Assembly (NCBI GenBank): GCA_949752795.1
Contig: OX457068.1
Location: 62,003,582-62,067,581, forward strand
Direction: 5' to 3'
DNA from: Hyperoodon ampullatus
Taxonomy: Eukaryota > Chordata > Mammalia > Artiodactyla > Ziphiidae
DNA length: 64,000 bases
Part shown: positions 34,309-44,677 of the stretch, in pieces
How positions within the stretch are numbered: the first letter of the stretch is position 1
How the letters are laid out: each line of letters starts with the position of its first letter
The notes under the pieces: generated by a model
What the model saw: the letters and a program-made list of their open reading frames with translations, nothing else
What the model was told of the DNA's origin: nothing
The model's database searches: none
Program-made: the position numbers and the translations under genes

Positions 34309-34959
34309 CTAAACCTTCATTTACTAAAGGTTTGTCTTTAGCTGGGTCAGATGACTGGAAAACAATCAGCTTCCATATATATCAACTATGTCATCTAATC
34401 TAGGACATGTGTGTGCACAGGAGGTGGGGGTACTGGGCTGTGAGAACTTCTGTGCTAGGTCTACACAATGTCCATACATGGGCCAGTCCTCCTGGCAAAG
34501 GTATGGTTATGGACGTGCATGTTTTGAAAACTCTACAGGAAAATCTCTTTGCTCCAAAATCCAACCCCCCTGAAATTTAACCACAAGAGTCACACAGGAT
34601 TAGCTGCCAGTCACTCAGAGCTCATTTTTCTTGAAACTAGGGAAAGAGGAAGAAAATGTCTTTCCAGGGCCTGAGTCCTGTTGGGGGAAAGCAGGCCTGG
34701 TACAAAACTCCTGGAAACATGCCTGAGAGTCAGTTACCTGGAAAGTTAAAGGGACCCAGAGAGAGGAAGTGATTGCACAATAGAGTGACTGTCACAAGCT
34801 CTGCAATTTGCCCCTGTAGTAAACCAAGAGGACTGGGCTCCTCTGTGCAACCAACAGCTGTTGACCCTAAGGCAGGAGCATGTGCTGAGGCAGCTGAGGC
34901 CTGTCCCAGGTATTCCATGCACTCCAGCCTCCTGGCCATAGGAAGAGGTGAGAGCACAG
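34309..34959. other. No recognisable feature
   Basis: Nothing recognised. Confidence 0.4.
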
Positions 34960-35130
34960 GACGAGAAATCCAATCCTGAGGCTGAGGTGCTGCCCCCTGC
35001 TCTGCAGCAGCCTTGCTGTGTGACCCTGGACAAGATTCTTTCCCTCTCTGGGCCTCAGTGGCCTCATCTGTAAAATGCGTGGCTGAATTACCTTCTCTCC
35101 ACAGACCCTGCTGGCCTAACACCCTTTGAT
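34960..35130 (+). repeat. MIR SINE
   Basis: 'cttgctgtgtgaccctggac', 'cctctctgggcctcagtggc' and 'ctcatctgtaaaatgcgtgg' are well-preserved MIR core. The frames that cross it on both strands are MIR artefacts. Confidence 0.85.
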
Positions 35131-35744
35131 ATTCTGATTCTGGCTCAGGCCCAGCCCCAAAGTCAGTTAGAAAGAAACTCTACTGAATTATGAGCGTCAT
35201 GAGGGATAAGGTGGTCTTCAGCTTAGGCTTCTTTCTGGCTGGACTGCTGCTGTGCTGAGGTTGGGCCTCTGAAGCAGGCTTTTGGAAGGAAGAAAAAAGA
35301 AGGAAAGATCATTTGCCTGTATTAAAAAGGAAAGAGCAAAGTGCCATCTGATGAAAAGTGCAACTCAGCCTTGCCCATACCCATCTTTGAAGCGTGGAAA
35401 GGCACTTTCCCTGAATAGTGTGAGAGAATGTGATGAATGAGGCTATTTGATTACCCAGGATGAAACTGGCGAGCCAGGCTCTCTGTGTTTTATTTTGCCT
35501 AATGGCTGTAATCACAAATCACACCGTCATCTTTTCATAAGTGGGAGCCAGTGGCGAGGCTTACGAGTAGTCATGCGTCTGCAGCTCTTTTGAAGACCCC
35601 ACTTCTCTCCTGGAGTCTACGGGAGATTGCGAACATGGAGGGGTCTCTGATGAAGTCTCCACCAACATCAAAGTAATTGGATCACTTTGTCAATTCTGTT
35701 AACAGCCCATCAGTTCCATTTCCTTTTGTAAATTTAGAGTCGAT
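35131..35744. other. No recognisable feature
   Basis: Several CpGs near 35550-35640 within repeat-free sequence, otherwise nothing. Confidence 0.35.
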
Positions 35745-35830
35745 AACCAGTACCTAGTACAGCAGCTGGCGTCAAGTTACGTGCTTCAAAAATATTTATT
35801 AAATGAATTAATCAGTGAGGGAAAGGAACA
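35745..35830 (+). repeat. L2 LINE 3' end
   Basis: 'gtacctagtacagcagctgg' then 'aatatttattaaatgaatta' and ATCAGTGAGGG give the sense L2 terminus. Confidence 0.65.
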
Positions 35831-36014
35831 ATGAGGGAATGCATGAATAATGGATGGAAACCTTGTAGGTAAGGGGGGAAAATATATAGATGAGTTTTTA
35901 GCTCTTCGTGTCAAATAGACATAGTTTTTAATAGGACATGAGAGACATTTGTGTTGTAGGATCCAACAGTTTATTCCTTAGTGATAAACACAAAGATGCC
36001 AACTCCTTCCCTCA

Positions 36015-36180
36015 CCTGCTGTGTACACTGAGGGCAGTTGCTCAGCCTTCAGTTTTTTCATCTCTAAAATGAGGATAATAATAGCACCAACGTAGCTCAA
36101 ATGAATGGTGGGAAGATGGAATGAGATGGTACGGACGAGCACTAATCACTCTTTGTGGCCCAGTGTGCTCTGGATTAGGC
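36015..36180 (+). repeat. MIR SINE
   Basis: 'cagttttttcatctctaaaa' and 'tgaggataataatagcacca' are MIR core and tail. The 5' part is diverged. Confidence 0.75.
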
Positions 36181-36462
36181 TGGGTAAGAAGAACTGGCCT
36201 CACGTGTGTGTCACAGATGCACGAGGCAGCTGCCTTTATAGCCTGATTTCAAAGAGCAGATAAGGCCCTTTTCTCCCACACATCATCTCACTGACCTGAA
36301 GTGTGCCTAAAATGCCTACTCTTAGAATTCTCTTTGGGCTAAAGCAATGCCCAGAGAAGTCCAATTAGTGACATAAGTTACATGAGAAGGTGGACACATT
36401 CAGCCGTTAGCCACCTGTTATTTCCCAAACTTGAATCTGCCTTCAAAAGACAGGGCAGTGTG

Positions 36463-36687
36463 CACAGTCATTAAAGCCTTGGCTTTGGAGGCACTCTGTT
36501 CAAGTCTAGGCTGTGCTATTTACTAGCTGTGTCACCTTGGGTAAATTACTTAACTTCTCTGTATCTCAGTGTTCTCAGTTATAAATGGCTAATGATATTT
36601 GCCTCTTGGTGTTACCATGGAGATAATATGAGATAATGTACATTATTAATACAATTTTTCGCCCATTGAAGATATTCACATGAACAT
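36463..36687 (+). repeat. MIR SINE
   Basis: 'ctttggaggcactctgttca', 'actagctgtgtcaccttggg', 'taaattacttaacttctctg' and a tail to 'cacatgaacatt'. The adjoining MLT1 LTR inserted at or very near its 3' end. Confidence 0.85.
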
Positions 36688-37060
36688 TGTTATGGACTGG
36701 ATTTTTTGTCCCTGAAAAATTTATATGATGAAGCTGTAATCCTCAATGTGCCGGTATTAGGAAGTGGGGCCATTGGGAGGTAATTAGGTGTAGATGAGGT
36801 CACAATGGTGGAGCCTCCATAATGGGATTATCCTCATAAAAGGAAGAAGAGCCCAGAGCTCTCTCTTTCTCCATCATGTGAGGATGCAGTAAGAAGGTGG
36901 CCATCTACAAGCCCAGGAGGAGAACCCTCACCAACAGCCCAACTGTGCTGGCACCCGGATCTCAGACTTTGATCCTCCAGAAATGTGAGAAATAAATGTC
37001 TGTTGTTCAAGTCACCCAGTCTGTGGCATTTTGTTTTAGCAGTCCAAGCTGACTGATACA
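36688..37060 (+). mobile_element. Solo LTR, MLT1 type (sense)
   Basis: A 373-base sense MLT1: TGTTATGGACTGGATTTTTT, 'gtaatcctcaatgtgccggt', 'cattgggaggtaattaggtg', 'ccatcatgtgaggatgcagt', a poly(A) signal context 'gtgagaaataaatgtctgtt', and a close GCTGACTGATACA. Flanks AACAT (36683-36687) and AACAG (37061-37065) are a 4-of-5 target duplication. No internal sequence remains. Confidence 0.9.
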
Positions 37061-37959
37061 AACAGGAAGGTAATTCTCAAAGATTTCCAACAATATCTGG
37101 AGCAATAGCAGCATTTTGAAGCCAGTTGCAGCTTCCAAAGTGACCACTTTGAAGGACATCCCTCATCTTCATGTAGCCCCTTTCCTACCCCATACAAATT
37201 AGTGTACATTGACTGGTCCACACTGTAGGTGAACCCTGCTGGAACGCACAGAGGATTAGGGAAAGTCAATTGAAAGAGGTAGTCTGGAAATGGGGGCCAG
37301 AGAGATGAATAAGATGGGTTGGGAAATGGGGAGAGAGAAGTTCATTGCTGCTTCCTTGTGACTGACACCAGACAGGAGTCCCTGGCTTACTGTCTCCCCT
37401 GCCTCTCCCTCCCTACGCTGTTCCCCATCCCTTACCCCCATCTCCTCATAAAGGGAGCCAAGGACAAAGATTTCTCCTCCTCCTTCAGAAACCGCTGCTT
37501 TCAGTTCATTCATTTGCTCCCTCATTTTTTCACTCAGGATGCTGGGAGGCTGCTCCCTGTGCCTTGTTCCCCGACCATCACATCAGGGTCAAGGAGGAGG
37601 TACCAAGCTAGAGCATCTAAGGGCAAATGAAGTCTAGTCTTCTACTGATTTTATAAATCATCTTTCTCTTTTGACTGAAACCTTACCTTACCTCTTTGCC
37701 CCAGAATAGAATTGAGGACACCACAAGGTCTGCCCACCCAGATATTCCACCTTCACTTTTCTGGGGGACAGCGGGATTCCGGGGGGAGTGGAGAAAGAGA
37801 CACACACAAAACAACTACATGCAGGGCCATACTTGGGTTGCAGCAGAGAAAAGGGTTAAATGGAGATTTTCTTCTTATATCTTATTGAGATTGTTTTATG
37901 GCTCCAATCTCAAGGGAAGCGAGCAGTTTGCACATTTACCGTTTCCTATCAGTCGACCA
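37061..37959. other. No recognisable feature
   Basis: Single-copy-looking. No supported exon. Confidence 0.4.
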
Positions 37960-38650
37960 TCTGTAGGCACCACCTTTCACAAAGAGCTTATACATTAACT
38001 GGTCACTTTATCATTGTAATATATTTGGAAAATCAAAAACCAGCTGTTATAAAGCTATAAACTAGAGACTTTATTACACACTGTTTATCATTACTTTAAT
38101 ATTTGAAGATTCATAATGCATGGACTTTGAGATCTATCTGTATTGCCAAGGAGGCCAAAGTTTATTTCCCTAATAATATGCAAATGGAGACTTTATACCA
38201 GATAATGAATAATCACTTTAGATTAAAGGCTGAATTTTCTTTTAGTGGTACTGGCAGTGCAGCCTTTTGCATGCAGTTAATAATTAATTTAAAGAATTAC
38301 CACTTCAGTGAGCCCTGCTTACATTATTTATTAAGTGTAATTAAAGTATTTATTAGTCAAGTAATAAATGAGGGACGACCCCCAGCACCTTAACAGTGTT
38401 GTAAAATAATCACAGACTGTTTATCTGCAAAGCAAGACTGAATGAGGCTCAAGTCGGTTCTTAGGTTGTTCAGGATCTTTCGTTGCGTCATCAGTGTACC
38501 TTAACGCTGGGTGCAGGTCTGGCGTGCCCACCTGCTTCTTGGCTTGGTTCAGTCCATAAAAACTGAATGCCTTGGCTTTTTCTATTGTTGATCGGTGTTT
38601 GCTGATTTAGAAGCAAAATAAAGGGGATTTCTTGGTTCAGGCTAATACCC
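37960..38650. promoter_or_regulatory. Candidate conserved enhancer block
   Basis: Repeat-free and very rich in TF-like AT motifs. These include an octamer-type ATGCAAAT at 38178-38185, TTTTGCATGCAG near 38264, clustered TAATAATTAATTTAA near 38279, AATTAAAGTATTTATTAG near 38339 and a CRE-like TTGCGTCATC near 38483. The second part (38440-38650) also keeps CpGs. The texture is that of deeply conserved developmental enhancers. Conservation itself is not testable here. Confidence 0.4.
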
Positions 38651-39034
38651 TGAGGCTACCATGTTCCTTGAAGCTTAAAATGGCTGTTCCAACATTGCTA
38701 TCTTGGAATTTCTTGAAGGGCTGCTGAACGCATTGCCTATAATTAAGATAACTATATAATTCATTGTCCAAATGAGGACAAAACCAGGACAATTTTTTCA
38801 AAAATGAAAGAGGATGTTATTGATAATAATATATAGTTGGGAGGGTCTAGGCAAAGCAGAACTGAACCTCTGAAAATTAACATGGCTTTTATCCATTCAG
38901 CTGGGTTGCTTCTACGAGATTGTGAATATGAGAATCAGTTTCTACTCATGACTGCCACTCACCACACAAGGTCTTAGATAAAACCCTGGACTCCCACCTT
39001 CCCTCAATTTTAGGCAACTTGGGGCTGCCCTTGG
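38651..39034. other. No recognisable feature
   Basis: Nothing recognised. Confidence 0.4.
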
Positions 39035-39305
39035 TCTCCTTCAGGAAACCTTTCCTTGTCCCTCCAACCAGAAATGACCACACCCTCCTCTAAATCCCAC
39101 CATACTGCTTACACCTCTGTGCATATCTCACTGGCTGGCAGTATCTCCATTTATGTATTTACTTTAAAATCTGTTCCATGAAGAGACTGCAAACTCTTTG
39201 AGGAAAAAGACAGACAGTACTTGTAAATTTTTAGTTCTTTCAACATTCTTCCCTTGGTGCCACACTAAAAGTGGGTACATAATAAACATTTATTAAACAG
39301 GTTTT
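39035..39305 (+). repeat. L2 LINE 3' region
   Basis: 'cttcaggaaacctttccttg', 'gactgcaaactctttgagga' and 'ggtacataataaacatttat' are sense L2 3'UTR and terminus. Confidence 0.75.
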
Positions 39306-39734
39306 ATAGTTTGGAAGCCCCAACTCTTATCTTTCTAACCAGAAGAGAAGGTAAAATTTCAGTCCGGGATCACTGGCCAGAATCTGTAACTGAACAGATG
39401 AGCCCATGGAGTGGACATAAGCAGAGGAAGGTGTGGCCAGCAGGCAACCATCCTAAGGGCCATTCAGGTCTGCCATGGAAATCACTTGAGAGTGGAATTA
39501 CTCACAAATTGACAAAAAAAGTCTGAAGACCCACTCCAGTCCAACTAATGCCTCGTTGGTCCTAAGGTATCATGCTCAACCTGTGTTCTCTGAGTCCCTT
39601 ATTGGGAAAGTTCTCCATCCTATGCTGGCTGAAAAATGAGAATAAAACCTAACAGAGTGTATACAGGTTAAGAGACTTTCCTGAGTTTACCCAGATGACT
39701 GGGGCATCTCTGCAAATCCTACTTCCTCATCTAT

Positions 39735-40240
39735 GTGATCCCACCTACCTCACATTCCACCTCCTCTCTGAAGCCTTTTCCTGACTGCCTCTCTGACCAT
39801 TTAAAAATCCACGTTGGGGACTTCCCTGGTGGTCCAGTGGTTAAGAATCCGTCTTGCAATTCAGGGGACACCAGTTCGATCCCTGGTTGGGGAACTAAGA
39901 TCCCACATGCCATGGGGCAACTAAGCCCGCACACCGCAACTACCGAGCCCGTGCGCTCTGGAGCCCACGCGTGCCACAACTAGAGAGAAGCCCACGCACC
40001 ACAATGAAGAGTCTGTGAGTTGCAATGAAAGATCCCGCATACCACAATGAAGACCCGACGCAGCCAAATAAATAAATAGTTTAAAATAAAATAAAAATAA
40101 AAATCCACATCGTCTATTCCTCTTGTTTCAACCCTTTGCATCCGTGGGCTGCATAAACCTTTGGCTCTTCAGAAAAGGATGCTGCCTTCTCCTTTTCCTA
40201 CACTTCCCCACAGTGCTGGGCATGCAGTAGGTGCTCAGCA
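39735..40240 (+). repeat. L2 LINE fragment hosting a CHR-1 SINE
   Basis: Sense L2 sequence is present on both sides of the SINE: 'cctctctgaagccttttcct' at 39762 before it, and 'gtgctgggcatgcagtaggt' near 40213 after it. The L2 was therefore a single copy before the SINE landed. Confidence 0.65.
39815..40098 (+). mobile_element. CHR-1-type SINE (tRNA-derived)
   Basis: The head GGGGACTTCCCTGGTGGTCC contains an A box (TGGTCCAGTGG, 39829-39839), and the B box GTTCGATCC lies at 39874-39882, the pol III promoter inherited from its tRNA ancestor. The body repeats 'ccacaact' units and ends in an (AATA)n/AAAT tail. Target duplication AAAAATCCAC(G/A)T at 39803-39814 and 40099-40110 is 11 of 12 identical. 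These SINEs are non-autonomous and use L1 machinery. Family range: whales, hippos, ruminants. Confidence 0.92.
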
Positions 40241-40499
40241 GTGAAGAAAGGAGAACCAGACCTTATCCAGCTTTTCCTGAACCCTGCCTTCTCCCCGCTC
40301 CTGCCTCCACCCTCACTCACTTCCCAGGATCCCACATGAAGGGTATTGTCACTTATCAAAAAATGTGACCGTATTAAAAAGGAAAGGAAGTGATGTGAGG
40401 TCAAAGTTAAAGGGCCTGACTGGCATTTGAGAAAGCAAACTCAAAGAATCAAACTTCACGTTTAAAAATAGCCAACACTACTAAGTCCAAACTTGTGGG
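40241..40499. other. No recognisable feature
   Basis: Nothing recognised. Confidence 0.35.
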
Positions 40500-40900
40500 C
40501 TTATAAATTGATTCGTCTTTGGGCCCTTTACAGAGCTGTTTCCAGGCGACCGACAGGTTGGCCGTATATCATGCGCGCTCAGGCCTCCTGCTGTGGCAGC
40601 CTGCTCCTGACCTCTTAATCAAGCGGAGTGAGTGCTGGGCACGGAGAGGAGATATGCGATCACTTACGGAAACGCCCAGCTGGCGTCGCTCCCACAAACC
40701 ATCTGCCTGTCTCGCTATGGTCAGACTGACTGTCTGCTAATGCCCCCTTCTCCAATGAGCCATTTATATATTTCCTCAGCCTTTTTTAAAGTGGAAAACA
40801 AATAGCGTTATTGGATGTGCTCTGCTTGGCTGCAGCTGTGAATCACAAAGTTGGAAATCAGTCCAAGATAGAGTCAGACATCACATTCTTTGCTTGGTTG
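40500..40900. promoter_or_regulatory. Candidate regulatory block, CpG-retaining
   Basis: Within about 200 bases (40546-40715) there are more than ten CpGs, far above the local background, in sequence that is not a recent repeat. It also carries TTAATCAAGCGG, GGAGATATGCGATCA and a TATATATTTCC patch. It is too short and GC-poor for a standard CpG island. It looks like a conserved or hypomethylated enhancer or an unannotated first exon. The 73-residue frame that crosses it shows no family. Confidence 0.35.
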
Positions 40901-41441
40901 GGGAGAGGTCCAAACTGCTGATCTAGCCTCATTTGGTCTCTGATATTTTATTTAGCTATAAATTTGACATGGCTCTGTTAGGAAACATCTTGCTAGTGTG
41001 CATTTCCCCATTCTTTTTGTTTCCAAAGGGAAGGAGCTTTTGCTTTAGTTGGAATTCAGGGTCGAGATTTCTTCTTGGCCTTGTCAGGAGGTAATCAGTG
41101 TAAAGGCAATACAACGTGAGGGTTACATGCAGCTGGTAGCAGCAGGGATGGGAGAGGGGTGATAGAGATTTGGCATAATTCCCCTTGGCTCTTCGTTACT
41201 TACCAAAGAAGTCAGTAATAGATAACAGATACAGAAGAGTGGGCAGAACTAGATGAACCTGGGTGAGAACTGTGCCCATCATCATTGTTCCACTCAACTA
41301 GGATTGAATGAGTACTGCTGGGGAGGACAGCCTCATGCCCTCTGAGTAGAGGACACACAAGCCCTATGTCTGCAAGGTAACATTCTGACAGTCAGTTAAT
41401 CAGCCTATCAGCAAGTCAATATTGACTGTATCCTCTATGCC
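40901..41441. other. No recognisable feature
   Basis: Nothing recognised. Confidence 0.4.
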
Positions 41442-41985
41442 TGTCTTAGTTTGAGTTCCCCCAGAAGCAGACCTAAGGTAATGATGTGAGTGCAAACCAT
41501 TTAGTTGGAAATCACAGGTAACACCAGGAGAGAAACAGGGCAAGTAATATGGGGGAGAAAAGGCAGTGAATAATGGCAACCTCCTTTATTTAGCCAGCTG
41601 CTGCTGTGTGCCACTGGAGCCTAACTCATGGGGAAACTCTGGGAAATGGTGCAAAACACATGGCTCACAACCATTTCAAGCAGTGAGGGAGTTGGGGTGT
41701 TTATGCAGCAACTCCCAAGAGTCATTGATTTGAGGGCTATTTCTAGGGGGGGATAACTCTTTGAAACTCTGGTCCCCCATATATTCATAGAGCAAGCTTT
41801 CCTTCACTGAAGCTGAAGGAAGGAGAGCCTTCAGGCACAGGAATGCAAAAACTAGCAGTTGTAAGTTAGCTGGAGCCCACTGAAGGGTCCAAGGAACATG
41901 GGTGGGGCTCCGAAAGCACCTGCTGCAGAACCAATCCCTAGATGAGGGGCTTTGGGGGAAGCCAGTAAGTTGAAAATACACTTTC
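41442..41985. repeat. Probable ancient LTR, subfamily not assigned
   Basis: Starts TGTCTTAGTTTGAGTTCCCC followed by CAGAAGCAGACC, the opening of several ERVL-class LTRs. The body contains 'ccagctgctgctgtgtgcca' near 41595 and 'gcagtgagggagttggggtg' near 41680, which I associate with an old dispersed LTR. I cannot fix its 3' end or a target duplication. Confidence 0.45.
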
Positions 41986-42739
41986 TATGTTCATCGTGCA
42001 ATCAGTTTGGAAGGATTAAACTATTAGAAAGCAATCCAATAATCAAGCACTAAGTGCCATAATGAAGACTGAGTCAAACAGCAGTTGAGGGGAAGGAAAA
42101 GGTAACCATTAGGAAAGTTCCATGAAAAACTAGGATTAAATTAGGACTTGAAGAATCGGTAGGATTTGGATACGGAAAGGAGGGGAAGAAAGGTTGGGAT
42201 GAAATTAATTCCAAAATTAGGTCCAAAAGCCAAACTGAAAAATAAACAAATAATCAAATGGAGGGGAATGAACTCTTCCCTCCTTTTCATGTTCACATTT
42301 TCATCTTAGACATATTTTCACTATATCCCCAGTTATACTCCAATAAACCATTTTTGTTTTAAGTTTCTTGGCATCTTAATTGAATGGTCAAAGAGATTTG
42401 GATTAGCTTACTTCTAAATTCCTTTTCTATCATAAATTTTAAGAACCATGGGTCATCAATAAACTATTCGAAGGACTAATGACATTCTATTTTGAAATAT
42501 AATTTTGCTGCTTACGTGAATAATCACCTCCTGATTTATCTCTTTGCCCATTCAGCAAGTTAAACCTCAGTGAACCAGAACTGTTAACAATTTGAGGATT
42601 GGGGGGTTGCTCATATAAAGGGTGGGGACAGCTCGGGAGATGTCTGGTCACATGTCCCTTTGACTGGATATGTGTGCAAGAGATGTCCTTGGCTACTGGT
42701 CTGACTGTTGATGGGAAGCAAGACAGTGCTTGGGTTTAG
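41986..42739. other. No recognisable feature
   Basis: AT-rich. Nothing recognised. Confidence 0.4.
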
Positions 42740-42945
42740 CTGAGAGCTTAGACTCAGAGAAGCCTGAGTTTGAATCCCAGGTCTGCTATTTATCTAGTTT
42801 GTGACTTTGGCGACTTGACTCCTGTAGGCCTCAATTTGCACATCTCTAAAATGGAGGTGATAAACACTGTCAGAATTGTGGGAAGGATTAAAAGGAACAG
42901 TGCCTGTAAAGTATGCAGCCCAGAGTCTGAAACCCTAATGTACAA
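42740..42945 (+). repeat. MIR SINE
   Basis: 'gagtttgaatcccaggtctg', 'ctagtttgtgactttggcga', 'tctctaaaatggaggtgata' and 'ggaaggattaaaaggaacag' run through the full MIR. Confidence 0.85.
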
Positions 42946-43004
42946 TGATAACAATCCAATATACAATGAAAATGGGAAAAAAGTGCATTAAAAAAAAACC
43001 CACA

Positions 43005-43218
43005 GGGCTTCCCTGGTGGCTCAGTGGTTAAGAGTTCGCCTGCCGATGCAGGGGACACGGGTTCGTGCCCCGGTCTGGGAAGATCCCACATGTCGCAGAG
43101 CGGCTGGGCCCGTGAGCCATGGCCGCTGAGCCTGCGTGTCCGGAGCCTGTGCTCCGCAACGGGAGGGGCCACAACAGTGAGAGGCCCGCGTACCGCAGAA
43201 AAAAAAAAACAAAAAAAC
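43005..43218 (+). mobile_element. CHR-2-type cetacean SINE
   Basis: GGGCTTCCCTGGTGGCTCAG head, B box GGTTCGTGCC (43060-43069), the CHR-2 body (GCGGCTGGGCCCGTGAGCCA) and an A-rich tail. Target duplication AAACCCACA lies at 42996-43004 and 43219-43227. It retains many CpGs, so it is comparatively young. Overlapping open frames on both strands are SINE artefacts repeated at each copy. Confidence 0.95.
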
Positions 43219-43227
43219 AAACCCACA

Positions 43228-44307
43228 AGTGCATCATCTATACTCATCAAAGTGTGCATGTCCTTCCTGTTTCAATGCTTCTTATCACTGGATTTTACAT
43301 ACCACACACTAAATCCACTGTATTAGTTCTTACTATGTGTAAGTGAGATGGAAATTTTGCATTTCTGGCTGGGTACCTCGCAGTTTAGTCCATAGATGCA
43401 TTTCAAGTTCAGGACAAACAACACAACAGAAAAGGAACAGAAGTTTAAGTTAACACCATAGTAATAGGGGGTTTTAACTGGCATTAATTTGATATATCAA
43501 TTATTTTTCTTGTCATTTTCATTTTTATCTTCAACACCATGCACTAGAAGGAAACCGGCTTCTTTGTGAGTGTTGCTCCAAGGACAGCTTCTCTGTGGTG
43601 CTGGCAGCAAGTCACAAGTCGAGGCCATGAGGGGCTAAGAGTCTGGCTCGACAGAGGCAAGGTCAGACAGGTGAAAACTGGGGCAGGGGGTAAGAGCTAT
43701 GGAGGGTAGCTAGTGTCTGAGATGGGTCTGAGGAATTCTTCCCGCAGCAGCAGACATCATCAGAGACCGGATCTCAAGCAGAGGGCAGTGTCTTTCTCCC
43801 TTGTGGTGGTCAGGAAAGGCCCACTGTGGCAATTACTTGCACAGCGGCCTGACCCAAGGGTGCCCACACGCTTATGGCCCAACCCGGACACTTGAGGGAA
43901 CAGCAGGAGGAATTATTAATCACTCCTCTGAGACAGCTGGTGCAACCAGGACCGTCACAGCCAGACCAGGGCCCGCAGCCTCTCAGCCTGGGGGCTCTTC
44001 CTCCTTTTCACTTGGAAGCAGACCCATCTCCTCAGCCCCATGTTGCCTGAGAAGTCCAGTCCTCAAATTGTAAGATCCCACCAGTTCCCAAAAGCTCACT
44101 CTCGCCCCATTTCTCTTTCTTAGGGATGGATGTGAGGAGCCTTTCTCTGCTCCTGGACATGTCCACGGCTCTCCAGCAGCCCCATCTCAGGCTTGAACCC
44201 AGGGTGATGAGAGGAAGGCACAAAATTGCTTCAGGAGGTGCTTAGGAGATGAGGAAAAGCTCAGTAATCAAGACAAATCATATTTCAATACAATGTTTTT
44301 AAAAATC
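43228..44307. other. No recognisable feature
   Basis: Between two SINEs. I see no old repeat landmark and no supported exon. Confidence 0.4.
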
Positions 44308-44319
44308 AAAATTAATGCA

Positions 44320-44531
44320 GGGGCTTCCCTGGTGGCGCAGTGGTTGAGAGTCCGCCTGCCGATGCAGGGGACACGGGTTCGTGCCCCGGTCCGGGAAGAT
44401 CCCACATGCTGCAGAGCGGCTGGGCCCGTGAGCCATGGCCGTTGAGCCTGCGCATCCGGAGCCTGTGCTCCGCAATGGGAGAGGCCACAACAGTGAGAGG
44501 GCTGCGTACCGCAAAAAAAAAAAAAAAAAAA
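44320..44531 (+). mobile_element. CHR-2-type cetacean SINE
   Basis: Full-length copy very similar to the one at 43005, with B box GGTTCGTGCC at 44376-44385 and a pure A tail of more than 20. Perfect 12-base target duplication AAAATTAATGCA at 44308-44319 and 44532-44543. The uninterrupted tail and perfect duplication mark a young insertion. Confidence 0.97.
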
Positions 44532-44677
44532 AAAATTAATGCAAAACAACTATGATGAGCAGAATATCAAAAAATTCAAATAAAGACAGGATCAGTAGCA
44601 GCACTGTGCCCAGCCACGCAGGAGCCAGAGGCAAAAGGAAAAACCAGTCATACTGACTTTTCTTTAGTTAGGATCTT

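Noticed and set aside
39829..39882. tRNA-like A and B boxes that might mark a tRNA gene
   Set aside because: Spacing and flanks fit the CHR SINE head. No intact cloverleaf or CCA-adjacent acceptor stem can be drawn. The same boxes recur in every SINE copy.
43024..44555. Repeated similar frames around 43.0 and 44.3 kb, suggesting a small gene family
   Set aside because: They are translations of the two CHR-2 SINEs. The same peptides recur at the 63.6 kb copy.
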